Source of the DNA: Calonectria ilicicola
Taxonomy: Eukaryota; Ascomycota; Sordariomycetes; Hypocreales; Nectriaceae
Direction of reading: 5' to 3'
Length of the DNA stretch: 64,000 nt
Assembly (NCBI GenBank): GCA_020809705.1
Contig: CP085825.1
Span: 2,356,001-2,420,000, forward strand
The notes below the pieces were generated by a model. That model made no database searches and had not been told where the DNA came from. It was given only the letters and a program-made list of their open reading frames with translations. The position numbers and the translations under genes were made by a program. Positions within the stretch are counted from its first letter, which is position 1; the number at the start of each line of letters is the position of its first letter. Below, piece after piece: positions 45,491-56,999 of this stretch.

Positions 45491-48400
45491 GGATTATCCA
45501 AAAGGGTTGCTTAGATTGAATCTAGGCCTCATAATTGAACAAGTAGCTTTTTTGCCTGAATTTAATTGTGTTTTCTTTTGTGCAAAAGAAGATCTCGCCA
45601 AGGTTGAATGGTGATTGAAATGAACTTGACTGTTACTGTAAAATATAAAAAAAATATTGCTTATGTTTATTATATTTTTATGTAAAAATTACATTTAGCC
45701 TTGATGTGTAGTATTTATTTGTTCAAGCAGCTGCGGTCTGATAACCTCCGGTGCACGATAAGTGATGCATCAGGACTTGACAAATGCCTAGCGGCATCCT
45801 CCTTGCCCAAAATCTTGGGGTTTCATATTTCTAACATACTTAATTTAAATATCCTCAGGTTTTTTTTGTCCTCTTATTGCAGCGTCTCATTAAATCAGAT
45901 CATCTGCGTTATTTCCTTGAGCCCATGAGCTGGTAAGCCCTCGCTTACACACGTGTTGACAGAAGCGGCGACATGGCCGTGTTATTTGCATCCTGCAGGC
46001 CCGCGGCGTCTTGAAGCGAATTGGGAGGGTTGATTGTCCGTTCCGGATTTCTAAATCCTCCATTCAAATGACTTCACACCCATGGGCGCAGACATTCGGC
46101 AATGGTCATATTGGGATGAGGGGTGTTCCATGACAGTTCCAAACAGCTCTGGCTTATTGGTCCGTAGAATTACTGAGGATGGTGCATCCCGTAGATCGCA
46201 GGGGATGTGCTTGAATGGCACAGCAATGAATCGATGTGTCAAATAATCCATCACTGCCCTGGGCCTGATCAAAATATTGACACTAACTCGACAATACCGC
46301 TTGCTCCAGTGAGCGTCAGCCCAACTGGTCTCGTTTATCCATCACAAGCCACAAGCTGGATGCCATCTGAGCCCTTGGCGCGTTTTATCTTCCCTTAACG
46401 GCGGGTTCCAATATACCACGTCTCATGCTGCGCGCTGCCAATTAAATTGTCGAGCACAACGGTCGCTTCACTTGCCGAGAGGTAGCATTCTGTACCTGGT
46501 TGAATCTACAGCGGCAAATGATGTTTCGGTAGGTCGAAGTTGGCAATACATTGAGACCTACTCCGCAACAACTTGCCCAGTTCAACTGAATTGGAAAGGC
46601 TTTGGGAGGTCGGAGGTTGCATTACGGTGGTTGTATTGACGGTGAACCAAGCTCAATGCAACCATAGAGCGTATGCTTAAAGTGGAAGCCCGAAAGATAT
46701 CACAAATTCTTACTGGTGGGTAACCTGAAGGTAAACATGACAGGGCGTACTCCAGCAGGTCAGCAGCCATGGTCATGGTCTTGGCTTTTAGTGGGGTTTG
46801 GGAGGCGATTGGTTTCCCATACGACGTATAGACTGATAAGATCACGTCGATCCTCTTGGCAATGGCCATGCAAAGGGTGTCCTATGGATGAATATGGCCT
46901 CTGGATTGCGACATGTAATAAACGGTGCGCGGTGTAGGATATGGCGTCAATCTAGGAAATATACCCGTGGGGAGGAGGGCGAACTTTTGTCAGAATCAAT
47001 GTTGTGGCCGTCACGTCATATGCATATGTCTGTCTCAGTCTTCAAACTAGGGTCATTAACTATCCGGGCCTGAAAGCAGACCAGGGCCAACTTTACAACC
47101 AAGGCAGTAAATGAGTCTTAGAATCGGTGGCATATGAGAGTTGGGCTTCTTGTGCGACATGTTGGGCCTGTTACCATTTTGTGCCTGACGGCGACAATCT
47201 TTCCGAAATGTACTGTAGTGCCACGACATTTTGCCGCCATACAGAGGTGTCGGCATGCAGGAGTCTGGTATTGCCAACCCGAGTGGAGCTTCCGTTCTGG
47301 GCGAGTTACAGCTGCGTTTTGCTTCTTTCTTTGAGAAATATGGAGCTGCGGATTCGAAGGATGTGGGAAGCCGTGCTGGTTAACTTGAGCGACTTCTCGA
47401 CCAGGCAAGAGAGGGCTGGTTTCGTTCATTGATAAACCAGGGGCGTTCAGCTCAACGCTTCTGGACGTTTTCTGTAGCGAAGCAATTTACTGGGAGGGTC
47501 AGCGAGATGCAAGGGGTTTTGGGCGGGCCGAGGCGAAGACGAGGCGTAGCCAAGGGGAATTCTGAGGGCATCAAGGAAGGGCACAGAAGCCAATCGCGAG
47601 ACCATCCAAGCCAACCACCGCCACCATGGAAAACAAGCCGATCTCCTGACTTGAGGCAGGCAAAAGGTCTTGAGCGCTGCATGAGCAGGTGTGGGATGTG
47701 GGGGTAGGATGGCGTGCGTTCCGTCCTCATCCGTCTGGCAGGGAACATGGTTAAAGTGATGTGGGATGTGGGAAACAACAAGGCATCGTGCCAAGAAAAC
47801 AGGCCGGGTTTTGGCACGCCTAGCCGATGACCAATAGGACATGCTGGGGAGCTTATCCTGACGCCCCCCCTGTCAGGATTGTCTGAAGAGACCATGGGGT
47901 GAGTCGGGGTTAATGGGATCGGATCGGACGAGGATGTGATGGAGAGCTGGGGATCGACGGGTGTGTGCGCATGTGAGAGGAGTGGCAGAGAGCAGTGTGG
48001 TGAAGAGCGACGAAGAGTGGAGAGTGGTGGAGGAGGAGAGCGGGAAAGGCGCCCGGAGCCTAAAGGCTCATCAGGGTTCCAGGTTCCAGTGGAGAACACT
48101 GCCAAAACAGAGGGCATTTGGGTATTGGCACACGCCGAATCGCCGCTATACGGGGATCATGGCCATGGGCCAGGGAGAGCCCCGCTACGATGATGGTACC
48201 GAGCCCACTAAATCTTATCTCGAGGCACTGAGCCTTACAACACCCGGCCATGATCATCACTCACTCGTTTGATCATGGGGTTGGCGTGATGCCGACTTTC
48301 TTGGCCCAACAACACTCCCCGCTTTGCGTCTAGCTCAAAACACCAGCGCTAGATAGTAGCAAGCATCGTCCATACACGCTAAATTCCATTTCAGAAAGAA

Positions 48401-49146
48401 AACTTAGAACCTTCTGTTTTCAGACATCTGTCTCGCCATCTTTTTCACATGCCAGCAAGTCCAAACTGCCCCTGGAACGGCATCCTGCCTGTCTCTACCA
48501 AGTTACGGGCTCTCGGCTCTCAGCAACTCTTCCCATTGGCGCTCCTCCTCCGGTATTCTAGTTAGTCCTAGGTTTGTGTGTATGCACTCGCCACGGCTTC
48601 AATCTCCTAATCCGGCAGTTACTATTTCGTAGTCTCGGAAACATGGGTAGAGGATGTAGCCTCAACCCTGGTCGATTCTTACTACCAGAGAATTAAAAAC
48701 CCTAGCGCTAGAAGCATTCTTGGAAGTGTTCCTGGAGCGGCAACTGAGCCAATGGGCTTGGCATATCCCAATATCAGAGTAGGGTTCGATGGACCGTAAC
48801 GCTTCAGCTAAGCCTGAAGTGTTATAGGTCACAGCTTATTCAATGACAAGCTTGAGAACATGCATCAATTAAAGCTCTTAGACTGCATCTGCACTGGCAC
48901 GCTGCTATGATACCCCTCCAATCGACGGTATTTCATCTATCCGCCCATCAGGGGTCACGTCCCATTCTTAACTAAGAACTCCTCTCGTCGGTTCACGGCT
49001 AATGATCCTGTCATCAAAGTAAATGCACTGCTAGATTTTATGAGCAAGGAAATGCATTTCCTTTTGGCCCATTTCACTGGAGACTTGTTGGATTGTGCCG
49101 CAGCCCGCTTGTAACCACATTTCTTGGTGCCCCCTCCATATTTTCC

Positions 49147-49401
49147 TCAATGGGTGTTATCCTCCCCTTTCAGTCGTTTGTTGAAGGTAAACTCACTCAT
49201 ACTATCTTCCATGCCCCATTCTGGAATCCTTGCTGCATTGCCAAGATCTTCTTCTTTCCAAAGGTCCTTGAGTGAACCTTGTTGGACCTCCCCAAGACTT
49301 CGGCAAGAGTCGTTTGCATCAGCGTCCGCCCTATCCGAGAACTTTTGTGCATCTCTCTTAGCAGCATATCCATTAAGATCACTCTCCTGTTGTGCCATCA
49401 T
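49147..49401 (-). CDS. Candidate small gene of unknown function
   Basis: An intronless frame of 84 residues opening with two ATG codons (MMAQQESDLNGYAAK). The composition is ordinary and charged, without low complexity, and the C-terminal half reads WKEEDLGNAARIPEWG. It is divergent from the subtilisin gene at 49734. There is no recognised family; it may be real, a relic exon or chance. Confidence 0.35.
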   Translation of the reverse strand: MMAQQESDLNGYAAKRDAQKFSDRADADANDSCRSLGEVQQGSLKDLWKEEDLGNAARIPEWGMEDSMSEFTFNKRLKGEDNTH

Positions 49402-49639
49402 TAGTCTCCTTCCTTTTGTGAGCTTTCCTCTCGATTAACGTGCGATTGATGCACATGATACAAGCTATCTTTCCCTAAAGAGGAAGTTGATTATGCTTAT
49501 CCAGGACGAAGTGAACGCCTCATTCAATTGTTGCCAAGAACACCAGCGAGTTTCTGGATAACGATCATGATAGGCCCGTTGGCCTTTTCTTGCCCCTCAT
49601 GATACCATTGACAATGGCGATGGCATACAGGTCAGGAAC

Positions 49640-49647
49640 TATATAAG
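49640..49647 (+). promoter_or_regulatory. TATA box of the subtilisin gene
   Basis: TATATAAG lies 87-94 bases upstream of the ATG, a typical spacing for a strongly expressed secreted-protease gene. Confidence 0.65.
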
Positions 49648-49733
49648 AGGACTGAATTCCCTCCCCAAATGCTTTTCATCAACACAATAGTCACTTCATC
49701 AGCTTCTAACAGTTCCTCTCGTGTATCACCAAA

Positions 49734-51027
49734 ATGGTCAACTTTTCCAACCTCGCTCTTGCAGCCACCACTCTCTTTGGGCTCGCCCTTGGCGCTCCAG
49801 TTGAGCGTGACAACGGCGATGTCATCCAGGGCAGTTATATCATCACCCTCAAGACCGACAAGGACCTCACCAGCCACTTGAGTTGGGTTGATGATGTTCA
49901 CAAGCGCAGTCTTGCTAAGCGTGACAGTGATGCCAAGGGTGTCGAGCGCACTTACGAGGGCGAATACGGCTTCCAGGGCTACGCTGGATCCTTCGACGAG
50001 GAGACCATTGCGGAAATCAAGAACAGTGCTGAGGTAAGTTAATAGGCACATCAAGTCTTCTGGCACGACTGAACTAACATACTGATAGGTTGAACTTGTT
50101 GAAGAGGACAAGGTCTGGAAGCTGGACTACATCAAGGATGAGACCCAGCTGGCCCATCTTGCTAAGATGGCCCTGACCACCCAAACCGGTGCTCCATGGG
50201 GTCTTGGAACCGTTTCCCACCGCACCAGCGGATCTACCAGCTACATCTACGACACCCAGGCTGGTTCAGGCACCTACGCCTACATTGTCGACACTGGCAT
50301 CCGTGCTACTCACAGCCAGTTTGGCAGCCGTGCCACCGCCATCTGGTCTGCCTTCAGCGGCGACAACGCTGACACCAACGGTCACGGCACCCACGTTGCC
50401 GGTACCATTGGCGGTTCAACCTATGGTGTAGCCAAGCAGGCCAACCTCCTTGGTGTCAAGGTTTTCCAGGGCGACGAGTCCACCACCTCCATCATTCTCT
50501 CTGGCTTCAACTGGGCTGCCAACCACATTGTCAGCAACAGCCGAACCAGCAAGGCCGTCATTAACATGTCTCTTGGTGGAGCTTACTCTGCCACTTTCAA
50601 CAACGCTGTCGCTTCTGCTTCCTCCTCTGGTGTCGTCTCCGTTGTTGCCGCTGGTAACGAAGCCACCACTGCCAGCAGCAAGTCACCCGCCTCTGCTGCC
50701 AGCGCCATCACTGTCGGTGCCATCACCAGCTCCTGGGCTATTGCTTCCTACTCCAACTATGGCACTTCCCTTGATGTCTTCGCTCCCGGTTCCAGCGTTC
50801 TTTCCTCCTACTACACCAGCGACTCCGCCACTGCCACCCTTAGCGGTACTTCCATGGCCTCTCCCCACATTGCTGGTCTTGTTCTGTACGGCTTCTCTAT
50901 TGAGGGCATTACTGGTCTCTCTGGCATCACCAACTGGATCACTTCCTCGGCTACTTCGGGCAAGGTTACAGGCACCCTCAGGAGCTCCCCCAACCTGATC
51001 GGAAACAACAACAACGCTAACCAGTAA
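49734..51027 (+). CDS. Secreted subtilisin-like alkaline serine protease (oryzin type, S8)
   Basis: Exons 49734-50033 and 50089-51027 give 412 residues; the intron has donor GTAAGT and a TAACAT/CTAACA branch. Residues 1-21 form a signal peptide ending at LGAP. A propeptide of the I9 inhibitor type follows (SYIITLKTD and LVEEDKVW), and the mature enzyme probably begins at ALTTQTGAPWGLG, residue 128. The triad is D168 (VDTGI), H199 (NGHGTHVAG) and S355 (SGTSMASPH), with the oxyanion Asn at N290 (AAGNEA). The mature part has no cysteine, like oryzin-type fungal alkaline proteases and unlike proteinase K, which has disulfides. It degrades external protein and is the kind induced by protein or cuticle in many Hypocreales and Eurotiales. 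Close relatives in insect or nematode pathogens are known, but host use cannot be told. Confidence 0.96.
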
Positions 51028-53271
51028 ACTCTCCCGACGTAAGGGAGCGGTTTTATTGATGAGCTGTCCGTTGGATGATGATTGATGGTGAATTAGTTCA
51101 AGGATTAGAGGATGCAGGGGGGAGTATGGCAAGGTCTATAGTTGGATTTCTTTCTGGATAGCACAATTTTGAACAGAATGAATATACAGCCTCCAGAAGG
51201 AGATTTCACATCAATGAACATGCACATACTCTCCACACTGCAATGTCACATGTAATACAGAGCCACGACGTTTCTTGTAGTCGTCAAGAAACGAGAGGCT
51301 GAACTCGGCACCCGGCAATCTCAGCCTTGCCATGTTCGGGTTAGCAAAGCGCCGCCGGATCGCTGCCGGGTTCTCTCGGGCTGATGGTGGAACCAGCCTC
51401 TCGAATATCCAAGCTTGGATAGAAATATCGGTCCATATCACGAGAAGACCGGGTACCGGGGCCGTCCTGTCGTTGGCCAATCTTATGCAAAAGGGAGCTA
51501 CCAGCAACGTAATGACGAGTCAGTGACCTTCGCTTCGTGGATCATTGGGTTCGCCGGCAAGTCCTTCCGATGTTTTTGTGGCTGCATTTACGACGGAGCC
51601 GCAAGGCGCCTAACTAAATTAGGCTAAATTGGCGGTTTCGATCTCTGCCGTCCAGATGAAGAAACATTTGGCGGCTGAGTAATGAATTGATATGCAGTGC
51701 TGATGCCAGTGACGATTGATCGCTTGCTTTCATCCCACCTAGATTGATCCAGGTGTGCCTCGGATATACGATGATATACGCGTTTAGCTGCAACTCACGC
51801 GAGGTCGTAAGAGGCGTCACCTGATCTTGCGAGAATAAAAAAGCGCGAATCCAAGATTCACTTTCGGCTGCTCCACAATCTGCCGCTCCGACCAGACGCT
51901 AAAAAGTGCGATTAGAGTCTAAAAAATCGTCTAAAGTCGGGCTTTATTTTTTTTGTGCCATAGTGGAGGCCGTGGCCCGCTAGACAGAATACATGGCACA
52001 CTACACAAATTGCTCCCCAAGCCCATTCATTAAAAAATAAGTATAATAAAATAAATAGCAGTTGGGAATGGATAAAAATAACCTTGAATTATGATGTTTT
52101 ATTCTGGGAAGGTCTGTTTATCTTCCTTCCTTGTATTTGTTGCCAGGGTTCCTAATCTACTTCTACGATGGTGTGTGCCACGTTTTTTGTCATCTTGCGT
52201 GTGTGAGTGCTTTTAATTGACTGAATATTGCTATTTATTCCCGGGCAGCGGGGAACTTTGGGGCAATCCTTAGCATCGATCTAATCAATACTTCCTGATC
52301 CCTCACTACGGTTCGTTAGCCTTTGAGTGCAAAGAGTCGAAGGATTGTGACAATCTCATCAATACAATGGTGCCAGGGTCTGAAGGCCCATGGCATGAGC
52401 CTGTTTTTCCATGTTGCTTGGCACCATGAAGATCGAATTCCTCTCCAAACAAGAGCCATTTCAAAGCAGTGGCGGTTACCCTAGAAGAGACTGCCCCATG
52501 CCCCACTAAGAACAAGAGGTCATTCTCAAAACCTGATTGACCTCTTTTCCTGCTCCACACTCTCGGCCCTTTTAATGAGATGGAGCTCTCCTCGTAATGA
52601 TACCATGACATATCTCGGGAACAAGAAAACCACGTGGGGTCGCTGTGAGCTTTTGCGAAGGCGGGTGATCAACCACCAAGTAAGCGCTTCACTCGACAGT
52701 GTTCCAAGTGCACACCGCATCCTTCAGATATCAAGCTAAATGCATGAGCTACATTACACCCGCTCGCCGGGGATAAATGCCAGAGCCAAGAATATTCCCA
52801 GAACGGAAACATGAAGCCAGCGTTGGGCGTCATTTTGAACGCGCCGACTCCACGTTTGAATGCAACGTGGAGTTCCCTTCACTACACTAGCGGCGTCCGT
52901 ATGACCGATTAATAGTGCTTCCAACTGCCTATCCTGGTAATGATCCCAACAGGGCCACTGCAACCACTCACGCGAGGGGTCCTCTAGTATGAAATTCCTC
53001 CAGGTCTCCAGTCTGGGGACCCCGGATTGGTAAGTGTTTTCCCCGATGAACACTCCGGCTGGGGTATTTGCGAGAATTGTGGGGAGCGGCACGTAGAAAA
53101 GCGTGGTTTGGCGGCGAGTATAAATGCAGCGAGGATCTGCACTCGATGCAGCATGCAGTGACCACCACATGAGTTGACGGCTCAATTAGGGTGAACAATC
53201 ATAATTTACTGGACTATTATTATTTATTTATATATTTCTAGTCTTCTTTTATTAAGTTTGGAGCCGCTACC
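51028..53271. other. Intergenic region of about 2.2 kb
   Basis: It holds the 3' flank of the subtilisin gene, an AT-rich patch at about 52030-52080 and a candidate minus-strand frame at 52754-53170, listed separately. A TATA-like element lies at about 53228-53236, close to the sugar transporter start at 53272. Confidence 0.45.
52754..53170 (-). CDS. Candidate small gene, weak
   Basis: From the ATG at 53170 an intronless frame of 138 residues reads to 52754. The C-terminal end is hydrophobic (SVLGIFLALAFIPGERV) and the middle is rather protein-like (GVPRLETWRNFILEDPSREW). It lies back-to-back with the sugar transporter, with only 101 bases between the two ATGs, which is tight for two promoters. 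No family is recognised. It may be chance. Confidence 0.22.
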   Translation of the reverse strand: MWWSLHAASSADPRCIYTRRQTTLFYVPLPTILANTPAGVFIGENTYQSGVPRLETWRNFILEDPSREWLQWPCWDHYQDRQLEALLIGHTDAASVVKGTPRCIQTWSRRVQNDAQRWLHVSVLGIFLALAFIPGERV

Positions 53272-55115
53272 ATGGATTCAACGGCGGAGGAGCGAACGAA
53301 GCTCGCTTACAAGAACCGATGGAGAACCATCGCTAACAACCCCAAACTGATCGTGATCGCACTCTTCGCATCGTTCGGAGGCTTTGAATATGGCTACCAG
53401 CAGGGCGTTTTATCGCAGACCCTGGTCATGACCCGTTTCAAGGATCATTTCCCGTCCGTCGTGGCCTCATCCAGCTCTACTGGCTGGCTTACCAGTATCC
53501 TACAGTTGGGTGGCATTATCGGTTCGCTATCCGCCGGTGTGCTTGGTGAAGTTATCTCAAGAAAGTACACTATGTTCTCAGCTTGTTGTTGGGTGATCTT
53601 GGGCAGTTATTTGTATTGCGGTGCTACCTACCACAACCCCGCAATGCTTTACGCTGGACGTTTCTTCACGGGTATTGGTGTTGGTACCTTTAGTGGCGTC
53701 GGGTGAGTCTAATTCTTAATCTTATCGCTTAAATTGCTCTGACATATAGCATAGTCCTCTCTACAACGCCGAACTTTCATCCCCCGAACTTCGCGGCTTC
53801 CTCGTTTCCTTCTACCAGTTTTGCACCATCCTCGGTATTATGCTTTCGTTCTGGATCGGATACGGAAGCAACTATATTGGTGGCACAGGCGAGAACCAGA
53901 GCAATCTAGCATGGATGCTCCCTTCGATCATTCAAGGCATCCCCGCCGTCCTCCTTGCCTTTGGTATTTGGTGGCTTCCTTTCTCTCCCCGATGGCTAGT
54001 GAAGAAGGGTCGAGATGAAGAGGCTGTTAAAACTCTCGCGTATCTTCGCAAATTGCCGGAGGATGATGAGTTGATCCAAATTGAGTTTCTTGAGATCAAG
54101 GCTGAAGCCCTTTTCGAACAACGCGCCTTTGCCAAAGCCTTCCCCAACTTGGCAGCTAAGGAGCAGGGCAACGTGTGGATGCGCGAGTTCGCTCAGTATT
54201 ACAACATTGTCCGGACTTGGGATAACTGTAAGCGGGTTGCGACGGCTTGGTTGGTTATGTTTTGGCAGCAATGGTGAGTATTTATCATTTGCTTATTTCA
54301 CGATGCAAGCAAAAGGTTAACCCGTGGCAGGTCCGGAATCGACGCAATTATCTACTACGCTTCCAATGTCTTCCAAGATATTGGGTTGACTAGTGGAACT
54401 CAAGCTCTATTGGCCACTGGTGTTACTGGTGTCGTATTCTTTGTTTTCACTCTCCCAGCTATGGCGATCATCGACAAGGTCGGACGAAAGCCCATGCTGT
54501 ATGTTGGCTCGGTTGTCATGTGGGTTTCCATGGTCCTCGCAGGTGTCCTCGTCGCCGTTTTTCACCATGATTGGCCCTCTCACATGAGCGCCGCTTGGAC
54601 TACCGTCGCCTTTATCTGGCTCTACGTGGGAGCTTTCGGTGCTACTTGGGGTCCTGTGTCTTGGACCCTTGTTGCGGAAATCTTCCCCTTGTCAATCCGT
54701 TCTAAGGGATCTTCGATAGGTGCTTCCAGCAACTGGGTGAGTAATTTCTGACCAAATAAAAAAGATTTCAGCTAGGAATACTAACCACCGATCGCAGCTC
54801 AACAACTTCGCGGTTGCTTTTTACGTCCCGCCAATGTTTGAGACCTTGGAATGGGGCACCTACATCTTCTTTGCAGGCTTCCTTGCCGGTTCAATTGTAT
54901 GGATTTATTTCTTCCTTCCCGAGACCAAAGGAGCCACTCTGGAGGACATGGATCGCATCTTTGGCAGCCATACTGGTGAGGAGGATGCTATCATGCTCGA
55001 GGAGGCAAGGCGCGACGTTGGCCTGGGAACCCAATTGGAAAACAGGGCCCTTAAGGTGAAGCAACTTGCCCAGGAAAATGAGGAAACTGAGACCTCCATG
55101 CAAGAAAAGGTGTAA
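53272..55115 (+). CDS. MFS sugar transporter (hexose-type)
   Basis: Exons 53272-53702, 53755-54273, 54331-54736 and 54798-55115 give 557 residues. Twelve membrane segments are expected. Sugar-porter signatures are visible: EYGYQQGVLSQ in TM1, LPFSPRWLVKKGR in the central loop, WQQWSGIDAIIYYA in TM7 (the QQ pair used for sugar contact in hexose carriers), DKVGRKPML after TM8, and PETKGATLEDMDRIFG near the end. The C-terminal tail is hydrophilic and Glu-rich, and could be a ubiquitination or regulatory site. Compared with the transporter at 28579, this one has the classical QQ motif and so fits a monosaccharide carrier. The sugar is not predictable from sequence. Confidence 0.93.
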
Positions 55116-56999
55116 TATTGAGTTGCAAGTTGGTTCTGACTAACTCTTACAACGGGTAGCAAGAAGGTTTGGCCCAATTGGTCACAATTTTATGGCCAAC
55201 CAAAATATAAACAAATTGTTATTTATCAAAAGAAGATTGCTACTATACCATATTTTCTTATTTATGCATCAGGGAAGCAGTGATTAAATAACCAGATTTT
55301 CTTGAGAATGTCTTGCACAGTCAAAACTTCTTCCTCCCCAACACGCAGCTCAGGGTTGTGGTTTGAGATCAGCCAATTAGCGGCAGTCACCAGCCACTCC
55401 ACGGTTGGCGGGGCGAGCCACAAGGCTCCACCTCAACCAAGGTTTTCTTCCTCCACTGAGATTGAAGCCACGCAGAGAATTTTCTTTCTTCAATCAAACA
55501 AACCGCCATGGTTCACTCACCATGGGCTGCTGCAGGTGCAGCTGCAAACGCCGTCGAAGCTGCAATTCTGGCTCGATTTCGGAGTAGGTGTCGTTTATTT
55601 CCTTGACCGATCTTTTTCTCTTCCAAAAACCCCCATCGCAGTCATCGCTTTCCAGCCACTCCTACATCCACGAGTCTTCTTCGTGAAGGTCTTCCTCGCG
55701 CGTGCGTTTTGTACTGCTCGTGTGAAGTGGGCTGGAGGCCCTCAGGTCGCTGTTCCTTTTGGAATGACTTGATCAAACAACTGCAAGACAAAAAGGGCCA
55801 TCATAGTCCACGCCCGTCTCGTCCTCTTTTGGACAGATCCTACACGGGCGAGGCTCCTAGAGCTCCGACATCTACAACATGCAACTATCAGTTAGTTTCA
55901 TCCTGTTCCAGTAGCTTAATATAGAAGGCACTCCTTGGAAATATACTCGTAGCCTAATAACACATGTATCACCTTGCGTGTTTTCGCGACCAATTTATTC
56001 CTCTTGGTGCAGTGTATTCCTCAGGCCCGTTCTCTCACGATGCCGTCGTTACGAGTATTCAATTGGAGCAACCATTGATCTACTAGAGAACTAGTCAGCG
56101 CCAAGGATAGAGCGATGGTAACATGCCTTGCTTCAATAGCGTTCGTGTTGCAGACCTACTAAAGTATGAAATGAAGTACCATTTGGTAAGATGGGGAAGA
56201 CCAATAATGCAGTAAACAAAGAACCCATATGAGCAAATATAAAACTGAACATATTACATTATTCATTTGCTTCTTTGGTTATAAATCTCCTTGTGAACAC
56301 ATTCGGAGAGAAATCTAGATTGAGTATCATGTATTTGATCACCAATATGTGCATTCGACGTCATCCCCAAACCTCATTCGTCGAAATTTCGTGGCTATTC
56401 GAGACTATATCATGCACGCTTTAAAAGATGGTCCTTCCGTGACTTCTTTCACAGTGAATATTATAGAAACTTGATTGCTCTGGACATTGATTTGACAGTC
56501 AGAAAATAAATAATTAATTATAAAAAATATGATTTATTTTATTTTACTTATTCATTTATTTATTTATTTTTCTTGTAGCTAGGGAAGGGCAGGAAAGAGA
56601 GGGACAATCCTCCAACGATTCTATTGTACTAACCCATCTAACAGTTGACAGCTTAGAGAAGTTTTTTCTGATAATTGGTTAGCATGTTGACTACTCACTT
56701 CAAAAACTTCACCCAGGCTAATCATAGACTTCGCACATTCGTCCTTGCATACTTCGACAAGATAAGGATTCAAAAGTGCACTTATGGAACTGCATCACAT
56801 CAAGGGCTCAATTGCCCCCTTTTATGTCGTGCATTCAAATAGAACAAGACGTAACTCATATTCAAAAGACAGACCCTTGAGATTTGCCAGAAAGTCCCAA
56901 GAGGACAAAAATTATATTGACAGTTGCCGACCCAAAACGCCGGTCATCATTGCATTGCCATCATCCATTCACCTAAGTTTGGTGTCAAAGAAGAGAGCT
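55116..56999. other. Intergenic region of about 1.9 kb with one candidate small gene
   Basis: It holds the 3' flank of the sugar transporter and a candidate two-exon gene at 55508-55924. An AT-rich block at 56500-56580 resembles the one near 30650. No other gene is supported. Confidence 0.45.
55508..55924 (+). CDS. Candidate small two-exon gene, Ala-rich N-terminus
   Basis: An ATG in strong context (ACCGCCATGG) opens a frame beginning MVHSPWAAAGAAANAVEAA. With an intron at 55588-55641 (donor AG/GTGTCG, acceptor CGCAG), exons 55508-55587 and 55642-55924 give 120 residues. The joined segment HRFPATPTSTSLLREGL reads like protein. The second half becomes Ser/Arg/Pro-rich and is less convincing, so the true end could be elsewhere. 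No family is recognised. Evidence rests on the start context and on frame-keeping splice sites. Confidence 0.35.

Larger units (their letters stand above)
45491..49733. other. Gene-poor region of about 4.2 kb
   Basis: It contains only short frames. An AT-rich block at 45640-45710 follows the beta-mannosidase gene. A purine-rich tract at 47930-48060 on the plus strand reads C/T-rich on the minus strand, as would a promoter directed leftward, but the minus frame below it is not a convincing protein. A candidate small gene is at 49147-49401, and a TATA box for the subtilisin is at 49640-49647. Confidence 0.45.

Noticed and set aside
46051..46869. Two minus-strand frames of 73 and 95 residues
   Set aside because: Possible relic exons, but without a family match or joining splice sites the evidence is too thin.
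47452..48117. Minus-strand frame of 221 residues
   Set aside because: Ser/Pro/Arg-rich, overlaps plus-strand frames of similar length, no domain and no family resemblance; kept only as a strand-asymmetry note.
48700..48830. GGTTCGA-type sequence resembling a tRNA T-loop
   Set aside because: No matching acceptor stem, D-arm or anticodon stem could be drawn around it.
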